Of a stretch of DNA of 64,000 nucleotides, positions 1-11,436 are shown one piece after another. The stretch spans positions 1 through 64,000 of the forward strand of contig JAIVFH010000108.1 in NCBI GenBank assembly GCA_025765595.1, written 5' to 3'. Each line of letters begins with the position of its first letter. Position 1 is the first letter of the stretch. The translations under genes and the position numbers were made by a program. The stretch is from Obelidium mucronatum (taxonomy: Eukaryota > Chytridiomycota > Chytridiomycetes > Chytridiales > Chytriomycetaceae). The notes under the pieces were generated by a model, which had not been told where the DNA came from, searched no databases, and saw only the letters and a list, made by a program, of their open reading frames with translations.

Positions 1-217
1 AATACTACAGATTGCCTTCCAAATCTGCATTGTCTGGTTTTCCGTTGCATTTTCACGAGATCCAGCCCTATTTGAATCGAAACCAAGCGAGTCCATCGAA
101 TTACCTCAAATTCCTGCATCAAATTCCACCATTTATACAGCTGAACCTTTGCCGACTTATGTTCCTCAATCGCCTGCTTACATCCAAAATGATGATAAGA
201 AGCCTGTCAATAAATAG
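1..217 (+). CDS. 3' end of a membrane protein (partial)
   Basis: An open frame enters from the left edge (codons from base 2) and stops with TAG at 215-217. The visible part is a short hydrophobic stretch (IAFQICIVWFSVAF) followed by a hydrophilic, Pro/Ser/Glu-rich tail ending in NDDKKPVNK. This looks like the last membrane segment and cytoplasmic tail of a multi-pass protein. The other forward frame is also open here, but its composition is less protein-like. The family cannot be recognised from this fragment. Confidence 0.45.
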   Translation, partial: ILQIAFQICIVWFSVAFSRDPALFESKPSESIELPQIPASNSTIYTAEPLPTYVPQSPAYIQNDDKKPVNK

Positions 218-220
218 TTT

Positions 221-449
221 GTAATTGTGTATTTTTTGTGTGATGCAGATTAGTCCAGTTTTCAACATCAACGTCCAACGTGTTATATTGTAATTGTGTA
301 TTTTTTGTGTGATGCAGAAAAGTTTTATTTTAGTCCAGTTTTCAACATCAACGTCCAACGTGTTATATTGTAATTGTGTATTTTTTGTGTGATGCAGAAA
401 AGTTTTATTTTAGTCCAGTTTTCAACATCAACGTCCAACCGTGTTATAT
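221..449. repeat. Three-copy tandem repeat, ~80-bp unit
   Basis: Copies begin at 221, 290 and 370. Copies 2 and 3 are 80 bp and virtually identical; copy 1 is 69 bp because it lacks 11 bp after TGTGATGCAG. Each unit contains TTTTTTGTGTGATGCAG, which resembles a polypyrimidine tract plus 3' splice site, and ends with CAACGTCCAACGTGTTATATT (copy 3 has one extra C). The array lies between the convergent 3' ends of the partial gene at the left edge and the RhoGAP-domain gene, so it is probably 3' flank rather than coding. Confidence 0.85.
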
Positions 450-2537
450 TTCCGCATAATGTTCATAATGTTGAATATGATGGTCCAACCAAGTGTTTAC
501 AAATTTGGACTTTGGCTCCACTGGAATCGGGAAAATTGGCATGGTTGATGAAACAGGACTTCCAAGACCAGGTAATGAAGAGACGGTTTCGCGACCAACC
601 AAGTCCACATTTCCAAAGATAAGATCCGCATGTTGAATCAAATAGGCACCAGCATCTCCGGCCGTTGGAAGCACGGTATTGATCAGTTTCTTTTGATTCA
701 TGTCAGTTTGGGCAGAGCTTGAGACCCGCTGAAAGTGTAAGAAAACGTAGGCAAACGTATGGAGATGGTGGACGGATGGAAAACTCGTTTGAAGTATATT
801 TCGTATGGTTTTTACCGTTTTTGCATCTGGGTATTCTCCTGCAAATTATCCGTGATGTTCAACACAAAAGGAAAGATTCAAAGAAAGGGACAAACCTTTT
901 TTAGTAATCAAACCCAACTCAGCCCACAATTCATCAGAACCAAATCCTCCCTTGATTGTAGAAAGAAACCGCTTCAAGAGACTTGCAATTGTCAATGGAT
1001 TCTCTTTATCCAAAGAGAATACAAATCCAGCAGTTCCTGCCAAACCTTCTCCATCCCACAGTCCAACGCCCCTTTTCGATTCCTCAAATGCTAAAGATAT
1101 GACTGAATTGGGTCCTCGTGCAATTGGACGTGTCACTTTCTGTGAAGCCAACTGATTTCTTTTGAGTTCTGGGTTGGATCCATTAATGGCAGCAATTGAT
1201 AATTCGCTCCAATCTCCAGCATCAATTTGAATCACATTTCCAGCATCAATTTGAATCACATTATCCAACATGGATTTTCTCCGTGGTCTTTCTGAATTTG
1301 GTTTTCCCAGCTGTTGAGAATCGCCCGAACTATGATTGCTGTCAAAACTGCTTCGCCGACTGTTATTGTTACTATTATTATTGCTACTGCTATTGCTCTT
1401 CTGATGAATGGATGTCGTGGCTACGGAGCTATTCCGAGACATTGATGAGGGAACTGTTTCTTGGAACTTTCGGACCAGCTCTCGAACTCGTTCAATACTT
1501 CCGGGCGCCTCGTATAGATCTTTGAGATGAGTTTTTAACGTAAGAAGATAGTTGAGGTGTTCGATGCAGAGTATAACTACATCTGGAATGCCGTTTTTTC
1601 CGGATTTTGTTGAGGATTCCAGGATTGTTGTGTTGAATACAGGGCCTTCTTTTTCTGAAGTCTCGCGAGAAACACAAGGCGGAGAAGCGGTAGGTTCGAT
1701 TGGCGAAGTTGGGAGATGGGAGATGGATTTAGGTCGGTTGAGTGTCTTGTGATGGTCGGCAACTGCGTTTGAAAATAGAACGTCGACTGGCCCGTTATTT
1801 GGTGGGGGTAATCCCGAGCACGAACTATGGCATGTTATTGATTGATCTGGTGCAGGTTGCTGGTGAGATTCGATTGCATTTTTTCCATTGTTTATGGGTG
1901 GCCGGAATTGTTGCGGCAACGTCGACTGCGATGCCACTTTTTTCTGAATCACCGCATCGGATCCATTTGAAGCTTTATCAATGATTTTTTGGGCCTCAGG
2001 ATTGGGTCTGTACGATTGCGGAGCGGTACTTAATATTTCGGCGAAAGTTCATGAAATAAAAAGTTGTTACACTAACGTGACTGATTTAAACGCCTTCCAC
2101 TTTCGAAAAGACTCTGACGCGCGAAAGAAGAGGGATTTTATCCCCGCCGGTGTTTTGACACTTAAAGGTTGTGGTTGCCCAATATTCAGATCTTTCGGAT
2201 TACCAGTTGGCACCGCGCTAAGAGGGCTTCTGTCGACGTTATCAATCAAAGACTGGCGATTTTTTGCCCCTGGAGATTGCGTGGAGCACGTACTACCTGA
2301 TTGCGATACTGACGATCCCGCCTCGTAGCCGGCAGCGGCTGTGTATGATGGAAGACCGTACAGATGGGAAAAACTTGCCTCTGCGATCGCTTCAAAGACT
2401 GGTTGTTTGCCGTTTAAAATCGAGTTTCTGCGTTTTCCTTTGGAACCAGCAGTTCGGCCTGACATGTCTTGACTTTGCTGTACAAGTACCACGTGGCTGG
2501 GTGAGCCCGGTGACGACGCGTTTGTTGGTTTTGGCAT
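444..2537 (-). CDS. RhoGAP-domain protein A, probable pseudo-GAP
   Basis: Three exons can be joined. Exon 1 (2537-2077) and exon 2 (2028-896) are separated by a 48-nt intron at 2029-2076; exon 3 follows a 57-nt intron at 839-895 and stops at 444. The N-terminus is Ser/Pro-rich and disordered. The GAP domain starts at GPVFNTTILESS and ends with FAYVFLHFQRV and ADLIFGNVDLVG, and it is interrupted by a long Ser/Asn-rich insertion. The family motif G-L-Y-R-x-P-G, which carries the catalytic arginine finger, reads DLYEAPG here, so GTPase activation is doubtful; the fold may serve as a binding module. A paralogue at about 27.0-28.9 kb keeps GLYRVPG. The start at 2537 is the first ATG in frame; an upstream exon cannot be excluded. 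Confidence 0.8.
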
Positions 2538-3213
2538 TAAAACTATTGCGCCTGCTCTTAGCTGGTGCCCGTTGGGTTGCTAAGATTTTTTCTATTTTTG
2601 TTTTTGTGGTCTTCACCATGTAACCAACCCTTCTGGAAAAAATTACTCAGCAACGCTGTGTCACATCGAGTCACAAAAATTAGGTTTGAGTAAGACTGTA
2701 AGCATAATTTCTTTCAAATTGCATTGTTGTATTCTTGACCATATAGACGTGTGTAAACAATTCATCTTCGAACTTTAAGATAACTGCAATGAACCTGCAA
2801 GATATTATTTGCTATTACCATGTCCATCAGACTATGGAATGGATATCTATTAGTTTGTGATGGAGGGCCCGTATTACTAGTGGTCGGTGGCTATTACGAG
2901 AAGCCCCAGGGTGGAGCCACGATAACGGAATCATACGAGTATATTTTGTTGTTCGAATTTGTTGAGCAATGATGGGGTCATCACCTACCCGCCAGGATTC
3001 CGACGAAAACACATCCGCAGACACTTCGCTGGATCGAATAATTTCAGCAAGAAATGAAAGCAGTTGTGAGGCAGAACTGGAGAGTACTGTTGAGTTTGAG
3101 GCAGTCGGTGAAGTTGAGTCGCATCATCGCCTGGTCGCCTCATTCGAACACCAGTTGAGGTACGACTCGGCAGTCGCAGCGTGTTTCTTATCCTTGTCTC
3201 TTTATGCAGCCAC
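2538..3213. other. Intergenic, probable divergent promoter
   Basis: This 676-bp gap separates the divergent starts of RhoGAP A (minus) and a coiled-coil gene (plus). Several short overlapping ORFs exist but none has recognisable composition. The stretch CTTTATGCAG just before the ATG at 3214 could be a 3' splice site, so a 5' UTR exon may lie here. No RNA gene or clear repeat was seen. Confidence 0.5.
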
Positions 3214-5768
3214 ATGAAGACAACGCGGCGCCTCAACCGAGTGTTTGCAAAGGCGCTGAAGCCCGGCGCGCACGCGCACAAAGCGGCGCCGGCGCCGGCG
3301 CTCGGCGACCTGAGCGACTTCGAGGCGGCGCTGCTGCGCCAGTCGCAGCAGAAGAGCCGCCGCGTGTCGCGCACGCCGCCGCCGCCCTTGGCCGACGAGC
3401 GGCGCGCCGCCGCCGCCGCCGCGCACGAGGCGGCGCAGTCCGCGGACTCGTCGCGCCGGAGTTCGCCCGTCGCCGTGTCGTTCACTGCGTCCGTCGCATC
3501 GTCGACGGCGGGCGGCGAGCAAGCGCTTGACGACGAAGGCGACTTCCCGCTGCACACTGTTGTCCTGTCCAAAGACTCGCCGCTCAGAGAATTCAAGTCG
3601 TATTCTCCGGTCAGCTCTATCGACACTGTGCGAGAGCAACCGCAGCCGCGAAGGGACAGCATTGAATTACGACGCAGCATCATGGAGCCATTGCCAGGTT
3701 ATGGAGACCAGGATTATGACTTCGATCCATCGGAATCTTTGCTTGAATTGCGTGAACTACCATCATCTTCGACTGCTGTGCCTGATGACAGTATTCCGTT
3801 ACCTTTGTCTTCCAACATACTCGAGCCACTTCCGCTGGAACCAGATCAGAGCCAGAAAATTCAAACCTTGGAAGAAGACTTGATTCTGTATAAAACCGCT
3901 TTGCAATCAACGCGTCTGGAATGTGATGAGTTGAAGGATCGAGTCTCAACAATGCAACGCTCATTCGATGATGCCGTTCGGAAAGAGATGGAAGTTTTGG
4001 AACAGGAGCTTGATCAGGAATACACACTCAAATTAGAAGAATTCAAGAACTCTTTCATTGCAGAATTTATGGAGAAAGAAGGGATATCTGATGAAAAAGG
4101 CTTGCGAAACTCTGAAACTTACAGGTCGCAAGGTGGCACCTCAATGTCTGTTGTGGATGAACTCAAGAGTATACATGCATCGGAGATTGAATCGCTGCAA
4201 CAAAAAATTGATGCGCTGATTGAAGAGCGGAAGCAGCTTGAAGATTCTCTCTCACATTGCCAAGCGGAATTGGAGGAAGCATCTAGCCAACAAGAAGGTT
4301 CTATTTTAGTATATCAAACAATCTCATCCACTAATATTAAATTTGCATTTTAGCACAAAATGCGCAAATTAAACAGATTCTAGGTATTTTGGAGCAAGCC
4401 AACGAGGAACGTGGTACAATGCATGAGTTGCTTATTCAAGAAAAAGCAAAAACTTCCAGAAGTGAAGAGGAGTTTCGTCTTTTTGGAAAGAAGTTACGTG
4501 GGTTACAAGATTTGAATTCTGAATTACGTAATGAAAACGACGAACTGAGAACAGAATTGCGGGTGGGAACTCTATATTTTCTCCAGTTACTCCTTGATTT
4601 TAATTCTCTTCCTCAGAAACTTCAATATGAAGGAAACGCATCGTCAGAAAAAGATGATTACTACAAAGCAAAACTGGATCAGGCTCGGTTTGACAATGAA
4701 AGTCTTCGTGTAAGCAACTTGAATGCTAATTTAGTTTTCAACCTTCACTTACAAATACCTCCTCATTCAGGCTGTAATTGCAACTCTTACAAATCAGCAA
4801 ACTCAAGATTCTTTCCGTCACAGTTCCGGTCATGAAAAGGCCTCGCCAACCGACCCAGCATCTCGCATTAGCCCAAGACACCGCCAATCTATGCCAAATT
4901 TCCGTAACAATACCAGCAATAATATATTTCCCACATCGTCGTCTACATCATCATCTATTCCCGTCCGAAGTGTAGAAACAACTCCTATTAAACAACACCA
5001 GCGCCTAAACAACCAATACCAGCACCAGCAAAAGGAAGTCCCACACCAACATCAACAAGCTTGGACGCCACAATCCCAGCATTTGCAAAACAGTAGTGGA
5101 ATACATGGCCAGCGATCTGTCAGTGCGAGTTCCGCACGTGGAACGCCAACGACAGCAGATCGCGAAAAATTTCTGAATAAGATGAGAAGGTATGAGGAAG
5201 AAGAAGAGGAGGAAGATGACGGCACGGAATATTCTGATGTTGGGTCACTTGGGGCTGGTGCTGATTCGAGGTCGATTAATAGCACATTTTTTCGGCGGTC
5301 GGGAGGCGCCAGTGATGGGAATGGAAGTGTGAGGAGGAGTTCGTTTGGAGGGGGTGATGGTGGGTTGGTTTCAAGTGGTGGTAGTGGTGCTTTTAGTGGA
5401 AGTGGAAGTGCACGTCGAGTTGCCTCCATGGGAGTCTTTTCTTCGACCGACAGTGGGCTTCCTGTACGAGAAACATCATCGAGTCGAAGTGGTCCAATTG
5501 ATTATGTCGCTATGAAGGCAGAGCTGGATGGGCAGCTAAGGACATTGACTGACAAAAAAGCAGCAGTGAGTGTTTATCCATGTTGCGATTTTTCTGATTT
5601 GAATATTTAACCTTGTCATTTTTCAAGCTGATGTCGGAGCTTCAGAGAATTCCAGTTATGTCCGGATCATCGCGGATGCGAAAGGAGCAATTGGACGATG
5701 AGCTGGACAGAGTTGAAAAAGCTATTGGGGGAGTAAGGATGAAGATGCGCAGCATGAATTTATTATAG
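3214..5768 (+). CDS. Coiled-coil protein with GC-rich 5' exon
   Basis: Exons join in frame across introns at 4298-4353, 4563-4616, 4710-4770 and 5566-5627. The chosen start is MKTTRRLNRVF at 3214. The first ~110 residues are Ala/Arg/Pro-rich and encoded by very GC-rich DNA. A long heptad-rich region follows (SRTLECDELKDRV-like, then LQQKIDALIEERKQLEDSL), then a Gln/His/Ser-rich and Gly-rich disordered stretch with an acidic EEEEEEEDDG patch. The C-terminus, about 70 residues beginning DYVAMKAELDGQLRTLTDKKA and ending MRKEQLDDELDRVEKAIGG, is a compact charged helical segment that looks conserved. A cytoskeletal or centrosomal scaffold is plausible, but no family was identified. Confidence 0.7.
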
Positions 5769-5837
5769 TATTTGTTGTGTTTTATTTAGAATTTGAATTT
5801 GAAGAGATTAAATTATTCCAACCACCTCACGTGTTTA

Positions 5838-7198
5838 TTACTTTTTACCCTTGACATCTTTTTTAACCTCCTTCTTTTTATCGACTGCCAACGTGGCCAT
5901 AATCTTTTCTTCTTCGGCTTCTAGTTTTTTGATCTTGCTGCCCAATTGCTCTTCTTGGACAGCCATCTTTAATAAAAGCGCGTTCTTCATTTCATCCAGT
6001 TTGGGTGCCAAAGTGGAGATGACAAAGTTTCTGAGTTCTGCGCTGGCAATATCTTGTTTCGATTGTTCCAACGTTTTCTCTTTGTGTAAAAAAAAAGGCG
6101 TTTGGAGCAAAAAATAAATAGCATAGTCTTGAGATGCATTATTTCAGTATTACCTTCTTTGGGTCCTTCCGGCTCAAGATCTGCTGGCGCTTGTGTGATT
6201 TCGGCAGGAGCAGCTGGTGGGGGTACAGGAACTGCTGTTGGAATGCTCACCGTCGTGGGAATGATTGCTGAAGCTTCGATTATATTTGCTAGCGGGGCGT
6301 CAGCGTTTGGCTGACCACCACAAGCAAGAAAGAAAAACCAAAGTAAATGCCAGACCAGTCAACAATTCGATGGGAACAAAAACAAAAACAAAAAATACCG
6401 CCACATCTGATTTATCAGGACTGTCCTCTGTAGGCTCGGTAATACTGATATTCTCCATGGACGGCAATGGTGTCATGTAGGCGTTTGTAATTTTGAAATC
6501 GAGTTTGATTTGCTTTGTAAACGTGTACTTGTACATTAAATAATGACGGAAGTATCTGTAATAGTATGTAAGTTTTTGAAGAATCACAGAATTGGGGAAG
6601 GTTTTTTTTTGGGGGGTTGACGTACGTGTTTGTGGCGAACTCGGTGATAAGTTTCATTTCTGCGAATGTAAACACTTGTTCACTGAAAGGTGGGCGGTTG
6701 ATACAATGTTTGAGAAGTAGGTCTTTAAAGAAGGCATAATCCGCGTCCATTCGAATGAAGGGTGAAGCTGGATTTTCGAAAATACAACTTCAGTAATATC
6801 AAAGAAAAAAAAAACAAAAAAACTCCTACACATGCAGTGCGTGTGTGTCTTTTTCATGATTGAAAATAAAGCAGACGCCTTTTCTGGAGAGAACTGGTTG
6901 TCTTTGGCAATCCTATATATAGAGCACTTGTTTAGGTTTCCCAGTAATAAACCACACCCCCTCCGCCACGATATACTTGCATCATAGTGTGATAATAAAA
7001 ATCAAGCAATATCGCGTTCTTCTCGTTGGTGATATCTGACATGTGAAAGTATCCAGCGATGCATCTGTCAGACAAATGGATTGGGGATCAATATCTTGAG
7101 TGATCAGCCTTCCTTCCGGAATAGATTTATTTTAAATGTATTTACTTGATTGCATCATCAGGGGTTGGTTTATCGTAAAAGTCATAGACTTGCTTCAT
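5838..7198 (-). CDS. CFAP119: Flagellar central-pair C1a subunit (C1a-32 / CFAP119-like)
   Basis: Joining short exons gives a protein with the CLAMP/C1a-32 family pattern: EKNAILLDFYYHTM, then FSPEKASALFSIMKK, then FFKDLLLKHCINRPPFSEQVF, then FATNTY-RYFRHYLMYKYTF. In Chlamydomonas and animals this family (FAP119, also CCDC189) sits on the C1a projection of the axonemal central pair and helps control beating. The C-terminal half is a Pro/Ala linker (PTAVPVPPPAAPAE) followed by a Lys/Glu coiled coil ending DVKGKK. The start at 7198 is the first ATG after an in-frame TGA. One intron is clear at 7065-7145 with phase preserved; the intron near 6.9 kb has an uncertain donor. A functional flagellum is implied for this fungus. 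Confidence 0.85.
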
Positions 7199-7414
7199 GG
7201 AAATGTCCGCCCTTCTTGAACGTGTCAGAAGGATTCGCGTTCAAAGAGTCCTCACCATACTAAACAGTCAGCCTACCAAAAAAATTTGAATATTTTGAGT
7301 AAATGGTTAATATTTTAGCTTTGAAGCTTAACGATGTGCTGTGAAACTTTCAAACCATTTGATCGCGTGATTATTTTAATAAACTCTCTTTTTTTTTTCT
7401 TTGGCAAAATAATA

Positions 7415-8484
7415 TCATCCAATTGACTCTTGGAGATTCGAAAAAAACGCAGATGTCTGGGGTGCCTTATTTCTAATTGAAACTATCCGGGTTGCGGAGG
7501 CAGGATCGATTTCGCTGCCAATCCTGAAAGATTTTGACTTGCAACTGCTCGATTCCAATCTCTGCAACGCAAACTTCATCCCGAATATGATTGACTCAAT
7601 AGAAAATATGCAAACGTCTTTTAAACTCCAAAAGATGCGATAAACAACCCTCCACGCATCGTTTGTCTCATCCAAGCGAAACAGTTTGATTGTCATGGCC
7701 GTACCGAAAACACCCAAGAGCACGAATTGAGCTTGGAGTAAATAAATGCCGTACCGTGCAATTATTTCGAGAGAAGGATCAACAGTTGCCGCTTGCATGT
7801 GACTGTTGTCGGAATCTTGCTCCAAATCTCGTTTGATCATCACCAAGAATCGAATAAACGAATATCCTAGAAATATATCAAGGGCAATTTCCGGAATCCC
7901 AACGACAAAGGCTGTGACAAGTGCAAAATATGCGTTTCTTCTTGGGATATCTGAAACAAGCACACAAAACACGGGTGCGACGTTTGTAATTGGAAGTATA
8001 TAAATAAGCTTGGAGAATAGTCGGTAAATTTTAGGAGATGTTTGGCGTTTCAGAATGGAAGCACTTCTAATAAAACCGAACCAACCTATGTTGATGTTGG
8101 TTATAATTGATGCGATGCTTTCTCTCATGAATATATTGCTCAATAATTTGGAACTCAACTTGTGCATGTAACAGCTATGGCGAACGCGACTATTCCCATG
8201 GATAGACCAAGATCAGAGGATTCTCGAGAAACGTTGTACAAAGATGTGAAAGAAAAGTATACGATTCCACCAAACGAGTAACCAACAAGAATTAAAGTAT
8301 TGGTCTTTGAGAAAACATTTGAAATTGATGGTGGCAGATTCTTCCTCGGCAACTCCACAGCCAAAATCAAATAAGCCAAGGCAATAATCAAGAAACCAGA
8401 CAAAGCGGCCAACGCAATTGGCAGGATCCAGCCGGATTTATAAAGTAACTCGTCCATAAAGTATATAGTGCCGTTAGAGAGCAT
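7415..8484 (-). CDS. Seven-transmembrane receptor-like protein 1
   Basis: Two overlapping open frames (8484-8155 and 8167-7415) make one seven-helix protein of about 350 residues. Helices appear as ILPIALAALSGFLIIALAYL, LILVGYSFGGIVYFSF, LGLSMGIVAFAIAVT, SKLIYILPITNVAPVFCVLV, ALVTAFVVGIPEIALDIFLG, LLQAQFVLLGVFGTAMTI and a last helix near VYRIFWSLKDVCIFSIESII. The short N-terminus NGTIYF carries a likely glycosylation site. The overlap near 8155-8167 needs a very short intron or a frame correction, and no candidate splice pair preserves phase cleanly. The layout suggests an environmental sensor or chemoreceptor, but no known GPCR family signature was found. A second 7TM gene lies at about 41 kb. 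Confidence 0.65.
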
Positions 8485-8558
8485 CGTACGTGGATTAATA
8501 ACTGAAAATCTCTTGTGTCATCGAAGTAATAGAATACTCTATTGAACAAAGAAATCCG

Positions 8559-9223
8559 CTAAAACTCAACAATTCTCATTTCCGCGGTTTCCAAATGTTT
8601 CAATTGGCGATGCTCCCATGGAGATATCCTCTTGATTTCATTGCGTGTTCGCGTTTGCAGGATTTGCAAGGTGTCGCCATGGGCCACCACCACAGCCAAG
8701 TCCAGATCAGTTTCCAAAGAAAGATCATTTATCACCGCTAGTGCCCTGGCAGCAACAAGTTCGGGACTTTCCACTCCGGGATACACTTGTTTTTGGGCAT
8801 CATAGTCCCAAACTTTTGGATATCCCTTGTTTCCGCTCTCGCCTTCAAACGCCCCGAAGTGGCGCTCTCGCAGTCTTTCATCGACTATCAATACTGAATT
8901 GGAGTGTCCCAGCGACTGAAGCGTGTTGAGAATTATTTCTGCGGTTTCACGGGCTCTTGTAAAGTCTGACGTCACAATTTTAATCGTTGCCTCACGAGGA
9001 AGGGTTAAGGCGGCAACGAAGGCATTAGCTGACTGTTTGCAGTCAATGATGTTTAGTTACTGCCATTCATCCATCAGAGACAAGGAGACAAACCTTTGAC
9101 ACTTGATCCTTGCCAACAGAAGACAGGCCTTCGGTTGGCAGGGTGCCGTTCTCTGGCCAAGAGCAAATTCTGTCAGCAACATTAGCCATTGACTGGCCGT
9201 GGCGTGCCTGCTCGGACAATCAT
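8559..9223 (-). CDS. Histidine phosphatase (phosphoglycerate-mutase-like)
   Basis: The histidine phosphatase superfamily is shown by RHGQS near the N-terminus, TSDFTRARETAEIIL (second basic pocket residue), ERHFGAFEG, and VVAHGDTLQIL with the second catalytic histidine. A 61-nt intron lies at 9033-9093. The N-terminal RHG motif is in a frame that is closed by TGA five codons upstream. The nearest ATG (9223, MIVRA) is in the adjacent frame, so a one-base frame break or a missed tiny intron is needed. Substrate is unknown; relatives act on small phosphorylated metabolites. The gene is divergent from D-amino-acid oxidase with only about 80 bp between starts, suggesting a shared promoter. Confidence 0.8.
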
Positions 9224-9301
9224 TTAGAAGCGCGCAGCCTTGCATTCATTATGTTGGTTCATACCAACACAAACAGCATTGATTTCAATAAAGATCCACA
9301 A

Positions 9302-10750
9302 ATGGAACAACAAACAATTGCCGTGCTCGGCAGTGGCGTCCAAGGTCTTACAACCGCCCTGCTACTTCTTCACCAGGGAGCCAAGAAAGTGGTGGTTATA
9401 GCAAACGCATCAGTGGCAGAATATGATAAGAAAGACTCCTGTTTTGCGTCTCCAAAGGTGATCAAAAAAGAAAAGCACAAGACTCACAGTTGATCGAAAC
9501 AACACTAAATCATTAAAACAAAAAGGCTGGAGCCAACTGGCAAACATTCGCAGGAGACAATGATCACAGACTGCAAGAATACGATGAAGCCACATATTAC
9601 ACACTTTGGAGCCTTTCATTCCTTCCCCAATGCGGCATCATGCGTCTGCCTGGATTCCAATTCTTTGATGAAAAGCCTGCAGACTTTAAGCATCCGTGGT
9701 ATTCGCGCTTTGTCAAAAACTATGCGTACGCCACAGCCACAGACTTGCCACCATCTAAAAAGTTTGGGATTAAATACGAAACTGTTACAATGAATGTTCC
9801 ACAGTATTTGACTTGGTTGGCTTCGAGAGTCAAGGCGATGGGTGGAACCTTTATTGTCAAGAAGTTGAATCATTGGGAGGATGCGTTGAAGGACGTGGAT
9901 GCCAGTATCGTTGTCAATTGCACTGGATTTGGTATAACACAGTTCCCTTTTTTTCTTTTTGTCAAGTTTTTGATCGCACGCATTCATTTAGGATCAATGA
10001 AGTTGGGTGGTGTGGAAGACAAGGACATGTATCCGGCTCGAGGACAAGTAGTTATTGTTCGCGCACCGCAGGTTCAACGAACAATTGGAAGTGCATTGTC
10101 TCTCGGAAGTTATCGTGGAAACTCAGCAGAGGCAGAAGGTTCAGTTTTATTTCAGAGAAAAAAAAGTTATTTTTTTTTAATCTTGACTATTTACACACAG
10201 CCAAGGTCACATACGTGATTCCAAGGGAAGACGGGCTTGTTATTCTTGGAGGCACATACCAAAAAGGAAATCAGTAAGGCGTGCTTTGAATGGCATGATT
10301 ATTATTTACACTTCCACTGGTTACACTTTTTGTCAGCTCCATGGAAATCGATCAAACCACCGCTCAAAACATAATGGAGCGTTGCGTAGCCATATGCCCA
10401 GAACTTGTTGTCAACGGAAAGCTGCCTGAAATTGTAGAGCATTCCGTTGGGTTGCGTCCGGCAAGATATGGAGACTGTCGCTTGGATTCACAATACTTGA
10501 GTTGAGTCATTTCCCAGTATCCAACAGTAATCAACTATTAACCTCGAATTGTGCAGAATCTTCAACCGGCAAGGATGTATTGTTTGTCAATAATTATGGG
10601 CACGGAGGATATGGTTATCAAAGCAGTTGGGGATGTGCTCAAAGTGTTGTTCGAATGGTCCGCAGGGCAATTGGGATTTCTCACGATGACAAGATTCTTA
10701 CAAAGCTCTTGAAGGAGACAGTGGCGGCGGGGAAAAACGCGAAATTATGA
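9302..10750 (+). CDS. DAO: D-amino-acid oxidase, peroxisomal
   Basis: Six exons join cleanly (first intron 9458-9535) into a canonical FAD oxidase that deaminates D-amino acids to 2-oxo acids with release of ammonia and hydrogen peroxide (EC 1.4.3.3). The N-terminus IAVLGSGVQGLTTALLL is the dinucleotide-binding fold. Further family motifs are RGQVVIVRAP, YVIPREDGLVILGGTYQ, the GLRPARYG substrate arginine segment and GHGGYGYQSSWGCA. The protein ends in AKL, a type-1 peroxisomal targeting signal, as expected for DAO. Length and motif order match the fungal family and there are no frame breaks. It probably allows use of D-amino acids as nitrogen or carbon source. Confidence 0.93.
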
Positions 10751-10911
10751 GAATAAAATATCGTGTGAAGGGATTTTGCCCAGTCAACTTGAAAACAACA
10801 GCATAAAATTCGACGCAAGTTGGATTCTATGAAAGTAAATGGTCACTCAGTTTAATAAGACCAAGATATGTTTAATAGATTATATGCAGCCAAACTGATT
10901 TTTTGAGGAAA

Positions 10912-10993
10912 GACAACGTGGCCGAGTGGTTAAGGCGACAGACTTGAAATCTGTTATCCTCTGGATGCGCAGGTTCGAACCCTGCCGTTGTCG
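10912..10993 (+). tRNA. tRNA-Ser (UGA)
   Basis: An 82-nt type II cloverleaf. The acceptor stem GACAACG pairs with CGTTGTC, the D-arm includes GGCCGAGTGGTTAAGGC, the anticodon stem-loop CAGACTTGAAATCTG has anticodon TGA, there is a long variable arm, and the T-arm contains GGTTCGAACCC. The trailer GCGTTTT supplies a Pol III T-run. No intron is present. An identical copy lies on the minus strand near 20.0 kb. Confidence 0.97.
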
Positions 10994-11436
10994 GCGTTTT
11001 AGGGATTCTTCGATGGATTACAGTTCGGTGGATTTCAGTTGCGTCTGCTTAACCTTGTGAGGGGATAACGTTTGCCGAATTGAATTCCAGTCATGGATCT
11101 AATCATTGACTGTTTCTCATCCCTGACATTGACATTCTATGGTTTATGCGCAAAGACTGTAAACTCCGTTTTTTTCTTTCATAAATCAAGTTGAAAACAC
11201 GCGCAAAAATGATTGACTTTGTGGAAGAAGTTCTTACCATCGCCGATGATGATTCACAAGATCAAGAGTCCGATCTTTCCTGGTGAATATATCCAACCCT
11301 TAAAAACGGGCGCAATACACTGATTATTTCTCTATATTTTTTTTTCCCGTACGTGATCGTGTCCTTTTTTTTTTGTTTTCGCGTATGGATTCCCAACACG
11401 TGAAAAAGGTTACTGTCCTATGATCTCGCGTCTACC

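Noticed and set aside
444..2537. Calling RhoGAP A a pseudogene
   Set aside because: The frame is intact across all three exons with good splice sites; only the catalytic arginine is changed, so pseudo-GAP is the better description.
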